From positions 105,456,181 to 105,520,180 of the forward strand of contig NC_085047.1 of NCBI RefSeq assembly GCF_963662255.1: a DNA stretch of 64,000 nucleotides. Reading direction: 5' to 3'. The notes beneath the pieces are model-generated. The model was not told the DNA's origin, did no database searches, and worked only from the letters and a program-made list of their open reading frames with translations. The position numbers were made by a program, and so were the translations under genes. The DNA is from Cinclus cinclus (taxonomy: Eukaryota > Chordata > Aves > Passeriformes > Cinclidae). Positions 52,546 through 63,826 of the stretch are shown piece after piece (within the stretch, counting starts at the first letter, position 1; each line of letters starts with the position of its first letter).

Positions 52546-52909
52546 ACTGTGTAATAGTCTTTGAGTCTGGATAAAAATTCTGTTTCTTCAAAACTTCAAT
52601 AAATAATGAAAAGAAAGGCTAGAAACTGTGTTTAGCTGTAGGGATTCTAATTCTGTGTTTTGGTTCATAACACTTTGACTTTGGCCATGACAGCTATTTC
52701 TACAGCCAAGAACATGATGGAGCATCTTCAAATGGTGTTTTTGCCACTGACATGATGGTCTGAGGACAATGTGTTCCCATAGAATGGTAGAGTAATAAGG
52801 AAACAGTAAACATTTCAGAAACATTGGAATATTCTGGATTCAAATTACCTCACCATGGTGAAATTCCAATAGGTCAATCACAATAAATATGCAGTCAGAC
52901 ATGACAATT
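52546..52909. other. Non-coding stretch, possibly outer part of arm A
   Basis: No gene. Weak similarity to the reverse complement of sequence beyond 60330 suggests the old inverted duplication may begin in here, but it is too diverged to place by eye. Confidence 0.35.
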
Positions 52910-53620
52910 AAAATAATATGCATTTTTGTAGTTGCCTAGAATCCCATAGGGATTTACTTCCACTCAGTTTGTTTCAAAATAATTTAATCATAGGTTTGAA
53001 ATTGTTGCACTGTAGGGCTAAAGACAAATGACAGAAGGCCTTTGAAATCTACCATCAGCATAGCTACTCTGCATAAAATTCTGACCAGAAGCTGTTCTCT
53101 TTTCTTTCTCCCTTTCCTATTATTTCCTCTGGGAAGATGGGAGCTAAGAATCAAAAGCAGGGGAATAAAGGATATTTCCGACACGCAGCATTTTCAGTTT
53201 TCCAATTTCTTTTGTTGCAATCTGATCTTGAATGAGACAGACAAAAATGTACAAAATGTTGAGTATTTCCTAACCTGCTCTTTACTGTGATTTTTTTTTT
53301 TTTTGGGGTGTAAATCCAATTTTCTACTCGCATCCCTGAGGAGCCATTGGATAATAATACGATGTACAGCCATTCCTATCTCATTTGAAACACACCTTGG
53401 CTGCCCTTCCCAGCATGGCTGGACAGAAGACTTTAGCTCTTTCAGAGCATGCTGAGTATGGGAGAGGGAGTAGCCAGCCTATTGGAATAATCCACCTATA
53501 AGGAATTACACACTTGCAACAGGATTGGCCAAGTCAGTTTAAAACCATTATCTAAAAGGATAGAGCAGAATAATTAGTGAAGTAACTACATTACAATTCC
53601 TAAATAATTTCACACACATG
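52910..53620. repeat. Diverged outer flank of inverted-repeat arm A
   Basis: Aligns, imperfectly and with indels, to the reverse complement of 59460-60330. Anchors: 'gaatcccatagggatt' (52939-52954 against about 60298-60313), 'cataggcta'-like matches around 53060, 'ctgggaagatggga' (about 53129-53142), 'acgcagcattttca' (about 53182-53195) and 'cctgctctt' (about 53275-53283). About 280 bp at roughly 53287-53570, beginning with about 15 T, has no counterpart in arm B. Confidence 0.75.
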
Positions 53621-54252
53621 CAACTTCAGTAAGATCAAACCAGATTTTAGCAATGTGGCCTTACCTGCAACTTCCAGGTGTATTTCTACCACTTCTCAGG
53701 GACTAACACAAAAGGCAGAAAAGCAGGAAAATTATTTGATTCTGGGGCAACAGCTTTGCTTTCACCAGTGATACCCAAGAGCTGTTGATGAGAAAGGTAG
53801 AGACTCAGCAAGAGAATGCTGCTTGCTAAAGGACACGTTTCCTTCAGGCTCTTCTGCTCTGAAGTAGGAAAACACTTTACCTGCAGTGACAGCTGAAAAA
53901 GAGGAAAATCATTTGTCTCTGGATGGTAGCTTAGCAGTATCACACTGCCAGGCAGAGAGGGCAGAGCAGCCCTGGTGCCAGGGAAGGTCGAGGCTTCCCG
54001 CTTAAGTCTCCTCTAGGCATCACCCACCTCCCATCCCTTCTGGTTCTGCCACCAGAGGGCACGAGGAGCCAAACTTTGGTGGCTTCACAGTGAAACTCTT
54101 CTCCTTTTCCTGCAGAAGGAGCAGAGTGACTAAACTGTGCTTTGTCATCTCTGCAGTCCCTTACCAGGCTGCTGATTGGGAAGGAAGAAACTGGAGGTTT
54201 CCTTCTGAAGGGAGGAAATCCAAGAAGGAAGCCCTTGTGGGTGCTTTTATTT
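53621..54252 (+). repeat. Inverted-repeat arm A, near-identical 632-bp core
   Basis: Read base by base against the reverse complement of 58828-59459, I find one substitution (C at 53651; the partner base at 59429 reads G after complementing) and no indels over 632 bp. The minus-strand 85-codon frame at 53686-53943 is identical in translation to the plus-strand frame at 59137-59394. The edges are abrupt: at 54253 the arms read CTCTG against ATGAA. Neither frame has a domain I recognise. The core contains several pyrimidine-tract-AG and AG-GTAAG-like strings on both strands, so no exon orientation can be fixed. Confidence 0.93.
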
Positions 54253-54352
54253 CTCTGTCTTTGCCTGTTTCATCGTCTGTGCCCCAGATGACGTGTACAT
54301 GACACAGGCACAGCTTTGTCCCCTAGCTGTGGGAATGAATTCCTCCAGAAGG
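54253..54352 (+). repeat. Diverged inner flank of arm A
   Basis: Similar to the reverse complement of 58737-58827: a pyrimidine-rich run, then CCAGATG, 'gtaca', 'gctgtgggaa' against 'gctgcgggaa', and 'attcct' followed by 'agaag'. The homology is clear but much weaker than in the adjoining core. Confidence 0.65.
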
Positions 54353-56458
54353 AAAAGGTCACATTACACACCTGTCAATGCTCTTTTTGTCTGCTGCCTT
54401 GTGGAAGCACTCCAAAGGGAATGTGTCCCTAGAGAGCAGCGTGAGCTTTCTCTTCCATGTGCTGCATGACCCCGCCTTGATCATGACACAGATGGTACCC
54501 ACAGCTTGGATATTGAGAAATTCTACAGGAAATTAGGGGCTCACCAGTTTGGTGACTACATAGCTGGACTTTTAAGTAAGTTTCAATTTGATGAACATAT
54601 CACCCCATTAAATTTTTCAAGATCCAAAACATGCAGATTATTTCAACCAGGGGGATCACTTCCTTAAATTTAAGGGTATCATTCTAAATGCATCTAACAG
54701 AGAATTAAATTATGGAGTATGGGGGAGTTTCATGTTGGTGTCTGCAATAAATCAAAATGGTGCCATCCTTAATAATGTTTCTGTAGATGAGGACAACAGG
54801 AATCATATCCCATCTGAAGATGCAGATGGTGGTCTGTAGGAAATAGGTAATAATTAAAAATGCTAGCAGCAGCCTTTACTGTTTTTTAGATCTATTTCTG
54901 ATGACCCAGAAGTTCTAGCAACACTTTTTTATCAGTATTCTTGTAGGATCACCTAGCTACAGTAGGAAAGTGTTTTTTTTTTTTTAATATTCCCTGGAGA
55001 ATGATGAGCACTTATTTTCTTCAACACCTTAAAATATCTTATGTGCTGTAGTTTCTCACAATTAACAGATTAGAAAGATTTCTGTAAATACCTTTTTGTC
55101 AGCTTTGTTGGGAACTTAACTTGTGGGGAAGTCCTGACAGTAAATCCTTTATTTCCCGAAATAAGGTAAATATAATTGTAATTATTCAATTAATTCTGCT
55201 TGCGAAGTGTCAAAATCGACAAAGATTTTACTAACTGTGCTTATCACAGGCATCTTAGTGTCCTTTTTAGAATCCAAAATTATTTTGTCATGCAGAAAGA
55301 GTTGCAGCATCAATCTCAACAAAATATGTAATGCTCTTTATAACCCCTGAGAGATGTTCCAAACCTTACCTCCAGACAGGTGTGCATGAGAAAACACACT
55401 CTTCTTAGAAGTGTCCAAAGCTGTGACTGTGTCACCATATGGGTAATTGCTTGTTGTTTTAAACATTTATGACCAGAGGTTCTAGGCTGGGAACAGGACA
55501 TTTTTTACCTGCAAAAGCAGTTTTCCATTTTCATATTTGGAAATCCAGCACTCAGAAATAAGAACAGATGGTTTGATCCAAAATACTTGCATTGATATCA
55601 AGGCAGAAACAGAGGTATGATGTCCCAGTGCCTGAACAGCTTTTGCCCCTTCTGGAGCTGTTGATCTCTTCCCCACAGAGAGAGGAAATATATGCTTTGA
55701 TCTGTTTTTGATGACCTGATAAAAGACATTTCTGAATTTCCCTGAATACCTTGAAAGAGAATGTCCTCTTAATGTTTTGCCAGATACATGTGCTGAAAAG
55801 CTGTCACAAATTCATTAAAAACTTGGAGACTAAAATTATGTTTTTCAAAAGAAAAAATTTGTGAATTTTACTATCTTCACCTGTTAGTGAAACAAGTTGA
55901 AGAGTTTATTATCCTCTAAGTTTTGAACTTATCCATTTCTTTGTTTTTCTGTTAAGTAGTGCTAGAAAATATGTAAAAAAAAATTAATAAATTAGTATCT
56001 GCAAACCAGCAGGAGCAGGTAAGGACTTCACGCATACCTGGTGAAGACAACTAGGGATGGCACTTTTCACTATTGGGATGTCAAAGTAAGGGACAGTTTC
56101 CAAACACTGGGCTTAACATGATGTAAAAGAGCTGAGGTGTACAGCAGAGCTCTTCAGCAAACCTTGCTGCATGGAAAAGAATGATCAGGAAAACTGAGAT
56201 GAAGTTTCGTTCTACTTGGACAACTAAACAGAAGTCATAGACCATGAGAAGCAACATGAGTAACCTGATAACATTATTCAGTAAGTACTGAACAATGTGC
56301 AGGAAGAACGCATATGTGTGCCCAGATAAACCAGGGAAACAGGAGCATATTCTTGAGACAGCCAGGAAAAACTCTGAATTTAGCAACACTAAACAGCACT
56401 GCACCAAATACTCAGTTGTTCTTTCCCATTCACTGTGAGTTTCTTGAATTTGGTTGGG

Positions 56459-56497
56459 TTATTTATTTATTTATTTATTTGTTTGTTTGTTTGTTTT
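56459..56497. repeat. (ATTT)n-(GTTT)n compound microsatellite
   Basis: Five ATTT units followed by about four GTTT units. Confidence 0.95.
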
Positions 56498-58296
56498 GGG
56501 GTGGGTTTTTTTGTTTCACTGGGGTTTTTTGGTGGGCTTTTTTTTGGTGGACTAGCCTTCTCAGGGCTCACTTTCTAGTACCTAGGGGTAAAAAATCCCA
56601 TTGCTGTGTTTGTGACTGTAGTATACTTTGTGGTACATCTGTATCTGATGCCCTTTCACCTGGTTTCACATACCATAAATATTTCTTTCACAAACTGTTT
56701 TTTGTATTTTTTTTTAATGAACTGATTGATACCACATCTTACCTTAGCTCTTGTTATCTTCTTGTGCTCTGTCTTTCTAAGATATATAATTTCTTTCATT
56801 TTAAACCAATGCCTCACAAGGATGGAAGGTTTCACTTCCATAGGTCTGTATCTGACAGGGCTGTGGAGGCTGTGGTTAGAAACATATCCCTGTAACAAAA
56901 GGTGTTACATCTTAGGTGTTATATCTTACATCCACATCTTAGACTTTACTTTCTTGTTAAAAGAGTTGAGGTGGAAGTTTTTTACTGTATTATTAGTAGA
57001 AAAAAAGGGTGAATATTATTCTGCTTCAATATCTTCTTTTCATTTTGGTTTACAAATTATTTTTCACAGCCAGTCTTTACTTTCTGAGGTATATGCTCCT
57101 ACTAAAGCTGTTTTTAAAAGCCATGGCTTTTTCTGAACCCATTCATCTTTTAAAAGTAGTCCAGGAATATATAGATATTGTGTCTATCTATTATGATGTG
57201 TACAAAGCTGTCATTCAGTTTGGAAAAACACTGTTTATGCACCAAGTGTACCTACCTCTGAGCAGACAGATCACAATCACTTTATTACTCTCAAAGTTGT
57301 TTTTCAGTGAATTGATCAAATTGTATACATCCTGGTTTGCAAGCCATGGTGCCACTTAGTTTCTGCTGATATCAGCTGTTCAAATTCTTAGATGCTTGAA
57401 AAATTGAAATTACACCAACAAAGCTTTCTACCTCCCCAGGAACATAGGAAATGTCCTTTAATAGATATTCTGGCAGACACATCTAGTAAAACATTGCTAA
57501 AACATGCATGTAAGAACTTCAAACAGAAGGTGAAGAAACAGCTGTTGAACAGCCTTTATTAATCAGGGACCAGAAGAGATGATGTTATATTTGATATTTT
57601 TTCGCCTTTTTTCTTTCTTCCTTTCAAATGTTGCTGTATTTCCTTTGATAGTTAGGTCATCTTCATAAAGCGAGGGTTGGCTACAGCACATGTTCCTGGA
57701 AATTGCACTTTTTTTTCCTGGCTTTCAGTTTCTGTAGAAAATGTGACCTGCATATTGAAACAGAGAAAAGTCTCGGGCATCAGGAGGCACCACCAGCTCT
57801 GGCTGCCCCTACAGAGCCTCCGTGTGACTCCTGCAACTCTGCCCTTGGCCCAGGACCACATGTCAGCCCTAGGGACATCTGCTTCCATCCCACTGACACC
57901 ACAGCAGAACTGGTCACCAGTCCCTCACAGCCTGTCCTGACAAGAGGGGAATGTCAACCCAAACCCACCTGTGAGTTTACATCCTGCTCCAGCCTCAGTG
58001 CCCTCCTGAGCAGCTCATGGTGCCCAGGGCTGAAGCTGTCCTTGTGCCCCACAGGTGCCCTGCTTCTGGCTGGGTGTGGAATGGACCTTGGCTGCCAAGC
58101 TCCACCACATAGGAAATTCCTGATGCTCCCAGTTCCTGCCGCAGGGAGCTGCCAGCCTGGTGGTGGCATGATAAAAAGACCCCAGGCTGTTGCACTAATA
58201 CTGTGTGACCACAGTAATGTGTGACTGCTTTGGGGATGAATGAGGAGGTTCCTGAATCAGACTCAGATAACTGTCTTCTTCTGTGAACAGAGCATT

Positions 58297-58360
58297 ATGG
58301 GATGGGATGGGATGGGATGGGATGGGATGGGATGGGATGGGATGGGATGGGATGGGATGC
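58297..58360. repeat. (GGGAT)n pentanucleotide array
   Basis: About 13 uninterrupted ATGGG units. G3 tracts with 2-nt spacers on the plus strand fit the G-quadruplex pattern. The array gives the spurious WDGMG repeats of the frame at 58240-58485. Confidence 0.96.
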
Positions 58361-58736
58361 AACAAAGTTGTGTGTTGGCCTTGTCAAACTCACAGGGTTG
58401 GACTTTGCTCCACACCTCCTCCATGTCATTTCCACTCAGAAGAGTTGAACTAGAGTGGCAGCCTTATAAAACAGTGGTCCAGTAGTGGTCCTGTAGTTCG
58501 CTACTTAATTTTATTTTGTTTTATTGGTTAAACTGGCTTTATTCATTTCACTAAAAGTTGTTAAATAGGTGACAACATCACTAAATAGCAATTTTCGTTA
58601 AATAGCACATAATACGGTGCCAGTAGTGTGCATAAATTTATAAAAAACTCTTGGCCCTGATCTCTTTCTTAAATCTGACAACATCCCTGCAAAGACATCC
58701 CTCTGAACTTATCTGAACCCTGGGACACAAATGGGT

Positions 58737-58827
58737 ACTCTTCTAAAGGAATGTCTTCCCGCAGCAAAAACATATGTTCCCTGTACTGAGCATCTGGAAT
58801 GCAAAAGGGGAAAGCAGAAAGATTCAT
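58737..58827 (-). repeat. Diverged inner flank of arm B
   Basis: Minus-strand counterpart of 54253-54352. A pyrimidine-rich stretch ending CCAG precedes ATGCTCAGTACAGGG. On the minus strand an open frame runs from the core through this flank (58669-58938). Confidence 0.65.
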
Positions 58828-59459
58828 AAATAAAAGCACCCACAAGGGCTTCCTTCTTGGATTTCCTCCCTTCAGAAGGAAACCTCCAGTTTCTTCCTTC
58901 CCAATCAGCAGCCTGGTAAGGGACTGCAGAGATGACAAAGCACAGTTTAGTCACTCTGCTCCTTCTGCAGGAAAAGGAGAAGAGTTTCACTGTGAAGCCA
59001 CCAAAGTTTGGCTCCTCGTGCCCTCTGGTGGCAGAACCAGAAGGGATGGGAGGTGGGTGATGCCTAGAGGAGACTTAAGCGGGAAGCCTCGACCTTCCCT
59101 GGCACCAGGGCTGCTCTGCCCTCTCTGCCTGGCAGTGTGATACTGCTAAGCTACCATCCAGAGACAAATGATTTTCCTCTTTTTCAGCTGTCACTGCAGG
59201 TAAAGTGTTTTCCTACTTCAGAGCAGAAGAGCCTGAAGGAAACGTGTCCTTTAGCAAGCAGCATTCTCTTGCTGAGTCTCTACCTTTCTCATCAACAGCT
59301 CTTGGGTATCACTGGTGAAAGCAAAGCTGTTGCCCCAGAATCAAATAATTTTCCTGCTTTTCTGCCTTTTGTGTTAGTCCCTGAGAAGTGGTAGAAATAC
59401 ACCTGGAAGTTGCAGGTAAGGCCACATTCCTAAAATCTGGTTTGATCTTACTGAAGTTG
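58828..59459 (-). repeat. Inverted-repeat arm B, near-identical 632-bp core
   Basis: Reverse-complement partner of 53621-54252 with one mismatch, same length and no indel. The centre-to-centre distance is about 5.2 kb. Plus-strand frames at 58799-59140 (113 codons) and 59137-59394 (85 codons) lie largely or wholly in it; only the second has an exact published-length counterpart in arm A, and neither is recognised. The near-identity implies a recent event, or selection on both copies. Confidence 0.93.
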
Positions 59460-60330
59460 TACTTGCACGAGTGACATGATTTATAAATTGTTTTCATGTA
59501 TAATTGTGTCACTGAAAAGAGCAGGTCAGAAAATTCTGGTTATTGGATGCTTTGTACATCTCACTTGAAAAATGATAAGGAGAAAAGAACCTGGAATGAT
59601 GAAAATGCTGCGTATGGGAAAATATATTTTATTCCTCTATCATTGTTTGTTACCTCCCATCTTCCCAGAAGAGCTATCAGGTCAGAGCTTTAGGTATAAA
59701 ATAGCTATGTTCAAAATCAATTTTAAAGGTCTTCTGCCATTTTCCCTTAAGCCTGTGACGAAAAGTTTATTTTTGAATCTAGTTTTTCATGTATTCAAAT
59801 AAGAACAGCATAAAATCTTACCCATGAATATAATAACCACACATTATTATATAACCACATATTTACTTGCAGTTTGGGTGCCAATTCTAGAGGAACCTTC
59901 TCTCACTGATTTATTTGCAGAGCTTTTGATCCATGTTTTTCCGCTGATAGCTAAGACTTGCATTATAAATGCACCTTCCACACTCATAACATAGATTTCA
60001 AGGAAAATGGGATTACCTGTTAAAGACAGTTACCAACAGCAGAAATAAACATTTGCTGGACTGCTCTTCAGAGGTTTTGGTACTGTAATGTGGGCATGGA
60101 TACATGAGATTATGTACAATATCCTTACTTATATTGTTTCAGTAGAATAAAATCCTGAGTTTCTTTTTCTGTAGTGCCACCTGGTTTTAATCCATTCTTC
60201 AGTTCTGGTTACTCATCATTCTTTTAATGGATTTATACCACTAGAATTTTTTTTTTAAAGAATCTGCATTCTTCTCACAGCCAGGGGTGGGATCCAATCC
60301 CTATGGGATTCAAGACAACAATTAGGATGC
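59460..60330. repeat. Diverged outer flank of arm B
   Basis: Aligns to the reverse complement of 52910-53620 with many substitutions and indels. Relative to arm A it has roughly 500 extra bases between about 59790 and 60295, and lacks the poly-T-headed block present in arm A. The frames at 59496-59802 have no recognised domain. Confidence 0.7.
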
Positions 60331-63300
60331 ATACCTCTCCTTTTACCTCTGCTATAATGGCCACATGTTCATAATGACTGGTATGTATAAATATTTTCAT
60401 GTTAAGAATAAGACGTTGGTCAGTAATGACATTATTCATATTAATTTGCATATTTGCCATAGAGATGTATTGGCAGAATATTGATGCTTTAAGTAATAAT
60501 TTATGTAGGTGTCATATGGATGAGATACGAGTCTCAGACTTAAATCTTTCTCTTCTTCATGTCAGTGATACTAAAAACAATGTTATACTAATGATGGTAC
60601 AATACAAATACAGCTCTTAATTAACAGAATTATGATAATTAATAAATTGCATTTTATGTCCTGGAGCGTTTTGCTATTAATCATGTTTTTTGGGGGGATA
60701 TAAGCAAAACATCATTAATGATAGTAAGCAGACTGTGATTATGAAATTAAATGCAGCTTTTTTTTTTTCTTTTTTCCCCTGGATCTTATTAAGATAGTTT
60801 CCTGTGGTCAGAAGCCCACAGTTATTTTCTGCTGATACCTTGAATTCACTAAGCATAGTTTTTTGGGTTGGGTGGGAATTAGCAGGTTTCTGATTATTCC
60901 AGAAAATAGGACTGAAGGACCAGCAGTGCCTTAATAGTCTCACTCTCTCACTGCAAAGTTTTATCTTGCTTTTCTCTGTGAGACAGATTTGTTGCCACTC
61001 CTTATTCACTCAGGATGAAAAGATACTGCTGTGCTTAGAATATATTTTGGAAGATGGAGGGCAAAATGCAGGACACAAAATTTAAGTCCTTTCTTCCACT
61101 ACCTCCTTTTTTGGGTTATGATATTTTACACAGAAGAAAGTCTAAAATATGTTACTGACAAAACACAACAAAACCAGAAACTGTTCAGGCAACCTCAGAC
61201 AAATTTCAAAATCTCTGTCTCTGCATTACAAAATCTGCCATGAATTGTGCAATTGAGCTTCCTGTATTTAGGGAAACTCCAGGGGCCAGCACAGCCCTCT
61301 TGCAAAGAATGAACCTCATCCTGAGAAAATCACCTTCCCCACTGTGTTTTTCCTCCTCCTGTACCAGACAGAAAGATTACTCCCACACTTAATAAGCACA
61401 TTATTTGACTTTAGAAGCCTCCCTTCTTCCATAAATGAAGAATTTAACTTGAGGTAAAAAGCTGTAACAGACCTCTGGTTCCATCTCCTTCTGCTTTTGA
61501 AAAGACTCCCCAGATGGACTCTGAATCTCTTTGATAATTGCTTGTCTTGGCTGTTGGCAGATGGTGTTACCAGCCCTGTTCTTGCCAGCTCTGTTGATGT
61601 CCTCAGGCACTGCACTGTGGCCAGCGAGGCTGTGCCCCTGCCTCATTCTCTATCTTGGAGTGCCCCTGCTCTTGCAAAATCCCTGACAGGAAAGTCCTGC
61701 CTGTCCATTTCTGCATCTCTAGGAACAGTTTCTGCTCACCTGACTGCATCTTGCTTACCCACAGTTTGGTTCTCTCTGCCACGAAAACCACTTGAGAAAT
61801 ACAAAAAGGACTAATTCCAGCAGGAGATGCCTGAGGGAATTTCTAAAGCTGGTTGAAATTCATGCCTAGAGAGATCCAGTACGAATTCAATAATTTGTTG
61901 TGCAGACAGAGCTGAGCTAAATCAGCCACTTTGGTTAAAGTCAGTCTAATGTCTCTTACCACCACATTGTGCCTCAGCTGGGGACAGTTGGGGTGTTCTG
62001 GTCTACTTGAGGGCATTGACCACTTGAGTGTCCTGGTGTGCACAGGGGCACAGCACTGCTATGAAACTCACCTGCAGCACAACTATAACTACAGAGCAAG
62101 CACAGTTTTATATCTATATCTATATCTCACTAATCCTTCTCTTGTTACCAAATAATTTACACAAGATTTTCAGAGTCTTGTAGATGGTAAAAGGATCAAA
62201 TGTGTAGTTTAAGTAAAGTATCCACAAGTTATTACGTCTTTCCACAATTCTTTTTTTTTTAGCAACAATGTTATTTTAATATTTCTGAAAAAGTACTAGG
62301 AGACTAGGAAATACTAAGACTAGGAAATACTTATCATTTCTACTAATACTATCTCTTAATTTCTGATAAAATTAAGCCGTTTAAGACAAATAAATATTGT
62401 TGTTAATATTGTAGTCTGCAAGGACTGACTTTATTTTCTTTTAAAAATTGTTTACTTACAAAAAAGTGGAAAGTTTTTAAGAGCTGAATGAAAAGCAATT
62501 TTTTTTTTTAGTATATAAATTGCTATTTATTTTTGTCAGGAGTGTCAAGAGTATCTTAAGGAGGAGACACTTTACCTAACATAGACAATGAACCCATACT
62601 CCAGCTCTCTGGTAGCAACAGACTAGGTGCTTGTGTCTCAGTGGGTTAGGCTAGCATAACAACTGAAAGATAGGGTAGCACACACAGTTTAAAGACACAT
62701 TTCATCTGATTTGAGGGGAAACTGGGCACAGCTCCATGTGTATGTACAGGATAGTCAATATATCTAGAGAACAACTTGTATTTATGCCATCTGCCGAAGA
62801 TCATGCATCATGCAAGGTGCTCCAGGTGTGTACAAATCCTTTAACATACCCCTTGATCTCAGAAATGGTGTAGAGTAAACTGTGAGCTAATAAATACATT
62901 CAGTTCTAGTATCTGAATGGTTACAGATAGCTATTGATGCGTCAAAGAAATTCTTGGTAACAGATTGAAATTGTGAATTTAACAGACTGGGGTCTGAATG
63001 ATGCCCTGTGAAGCAGGTCAGCTATGAAACCAGAGTCTCTTTTATAAGAATTATAGTTTTAGATGGATTCTCTGGCAGTTCTAAGCTCTTCCTACCTTTC
63101 TTCAACTTTGCAGGTGGTGAATGGACCATGGCTATTTGAAGTGTAGTGAGGAGAGAGCATCTATGTAAAATTAATCTCTGGCAGATGTTTTTGGTTCTTG
63201 AAACTGTTCAGAGGACATATACAAGTATAAATGCTTTTTATATGGACACATGTGTATAGATAGATGCACATTATGTAGTTTCAGGCATATATGAACTGGT

Positions 63301-63501
63301 AATTTTATGGTTCCTTTAACATCAACAAAGAGAAAAAAAAAAGTGACATACAGATTCCTACTGAGCTGGCTAATTTTGCATATTTACCTTGAGATGGTCA
63401 ATCATGCAGTGAACCTTAATATTCACACTCTTGGGCAGTTTAATATTTGACACTGAGTGTAAGTGGAAGTAGAAAGCCTGGTGTAAGTGTGGACATATAC
63501 C
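60331..63501. other. Non-coding stretch, no supported gene
   Basis: AT-rich with small T-runs near 60760 and 62250 and a short (TATATC)n near 62110. The frames at 61316-61814 (62-105 codons, both strands) sit in a moderately GC-rich patch with no domain. Confidence 0.5.
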
Positions 63502-63826
63502 ATAGAATCAAAGAATATTAAGGTTGGAAAAGACCTTTAGGAATATAAGTCAACTGTCAGCTTAGCACCATCATCATATTTGCTGTCAAATCTTTTCTCA
63601 AGTGCTATACCCACACCTTTTCTGAATATTTGTGGTGATGGTGACTCCTTCATATCCCTGGGAAATCTGTTCCAGTGCTTTACAAACGTTTCTGTGAAGA
63701 TTTTCTTCACAATATCCAATCTAAGCCTCCCTTGGCACAACTTAGGGCCATTTTCTCTCATCCTGTCACTCGTTACTTGGGAGAAGAGACCAATACTCAC
63801 CTCAGAATAACCTCCTTATAGATAGC
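63502..63826 (-). repeat. CR1 LINE 3'-end fragment, antisense
   Basis: Starts with the reverse-complement CR1 terminus 'atagaatcaaagaatatta', then 'aggttggaaaagacctttag', 'gtgatggtgactccttcat', 'tctgttccagtgcttta', 'aatatccaatctaagcctcc' and 'cacttgggagaagagac'-like sequence. The minus-strand 87-codon frame at 63537-63800 keeps a remnant containing HWNRFPRDMKESPSPQIF, a motif I associate with CR1 3' regions. It is a remnant, not a functional gene. Confidence 0.93.

Larger units (their letters stand above)
54353..58736. other. Spacer between the inverted arms, no supported gene
   Basis: About 4.4 kb. It contains (ATTT)n-(GTTT)n at 56459-56497, a GC-rich island at about 57760-58200 and (GGGAT)n at 58297-58360. 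The longest frames, 193 codons at 56314-56895 and 173 codons at 57703-58224, arise from the tetranucleotide repeat and the GC-rich island respectively and have no recognised domain. Confidence 0.5.

Noticed and set aside
53621..54252. The 632-bp core as a simple transposon inserted twice
   Set aside because: Diverged homology continues past both ends of both copies, and no terminal repeats or target duplications are seen at the core edges.
56314..56895. 193-codon plus-strand frame, the longest in the window
   Set aside because: Its centre is the (ATTT)n-(GTTT)n repeat and T-rich sequence, giving aromatic-rich low complexity. No domain and no conserved-looking segment.
57703..58224. 173-codon plus-strand frame
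   Set aside because: Lies in a GC-rich island where several other frames on both strands are also open. The translation is rich in C, P, S and L without a motif.
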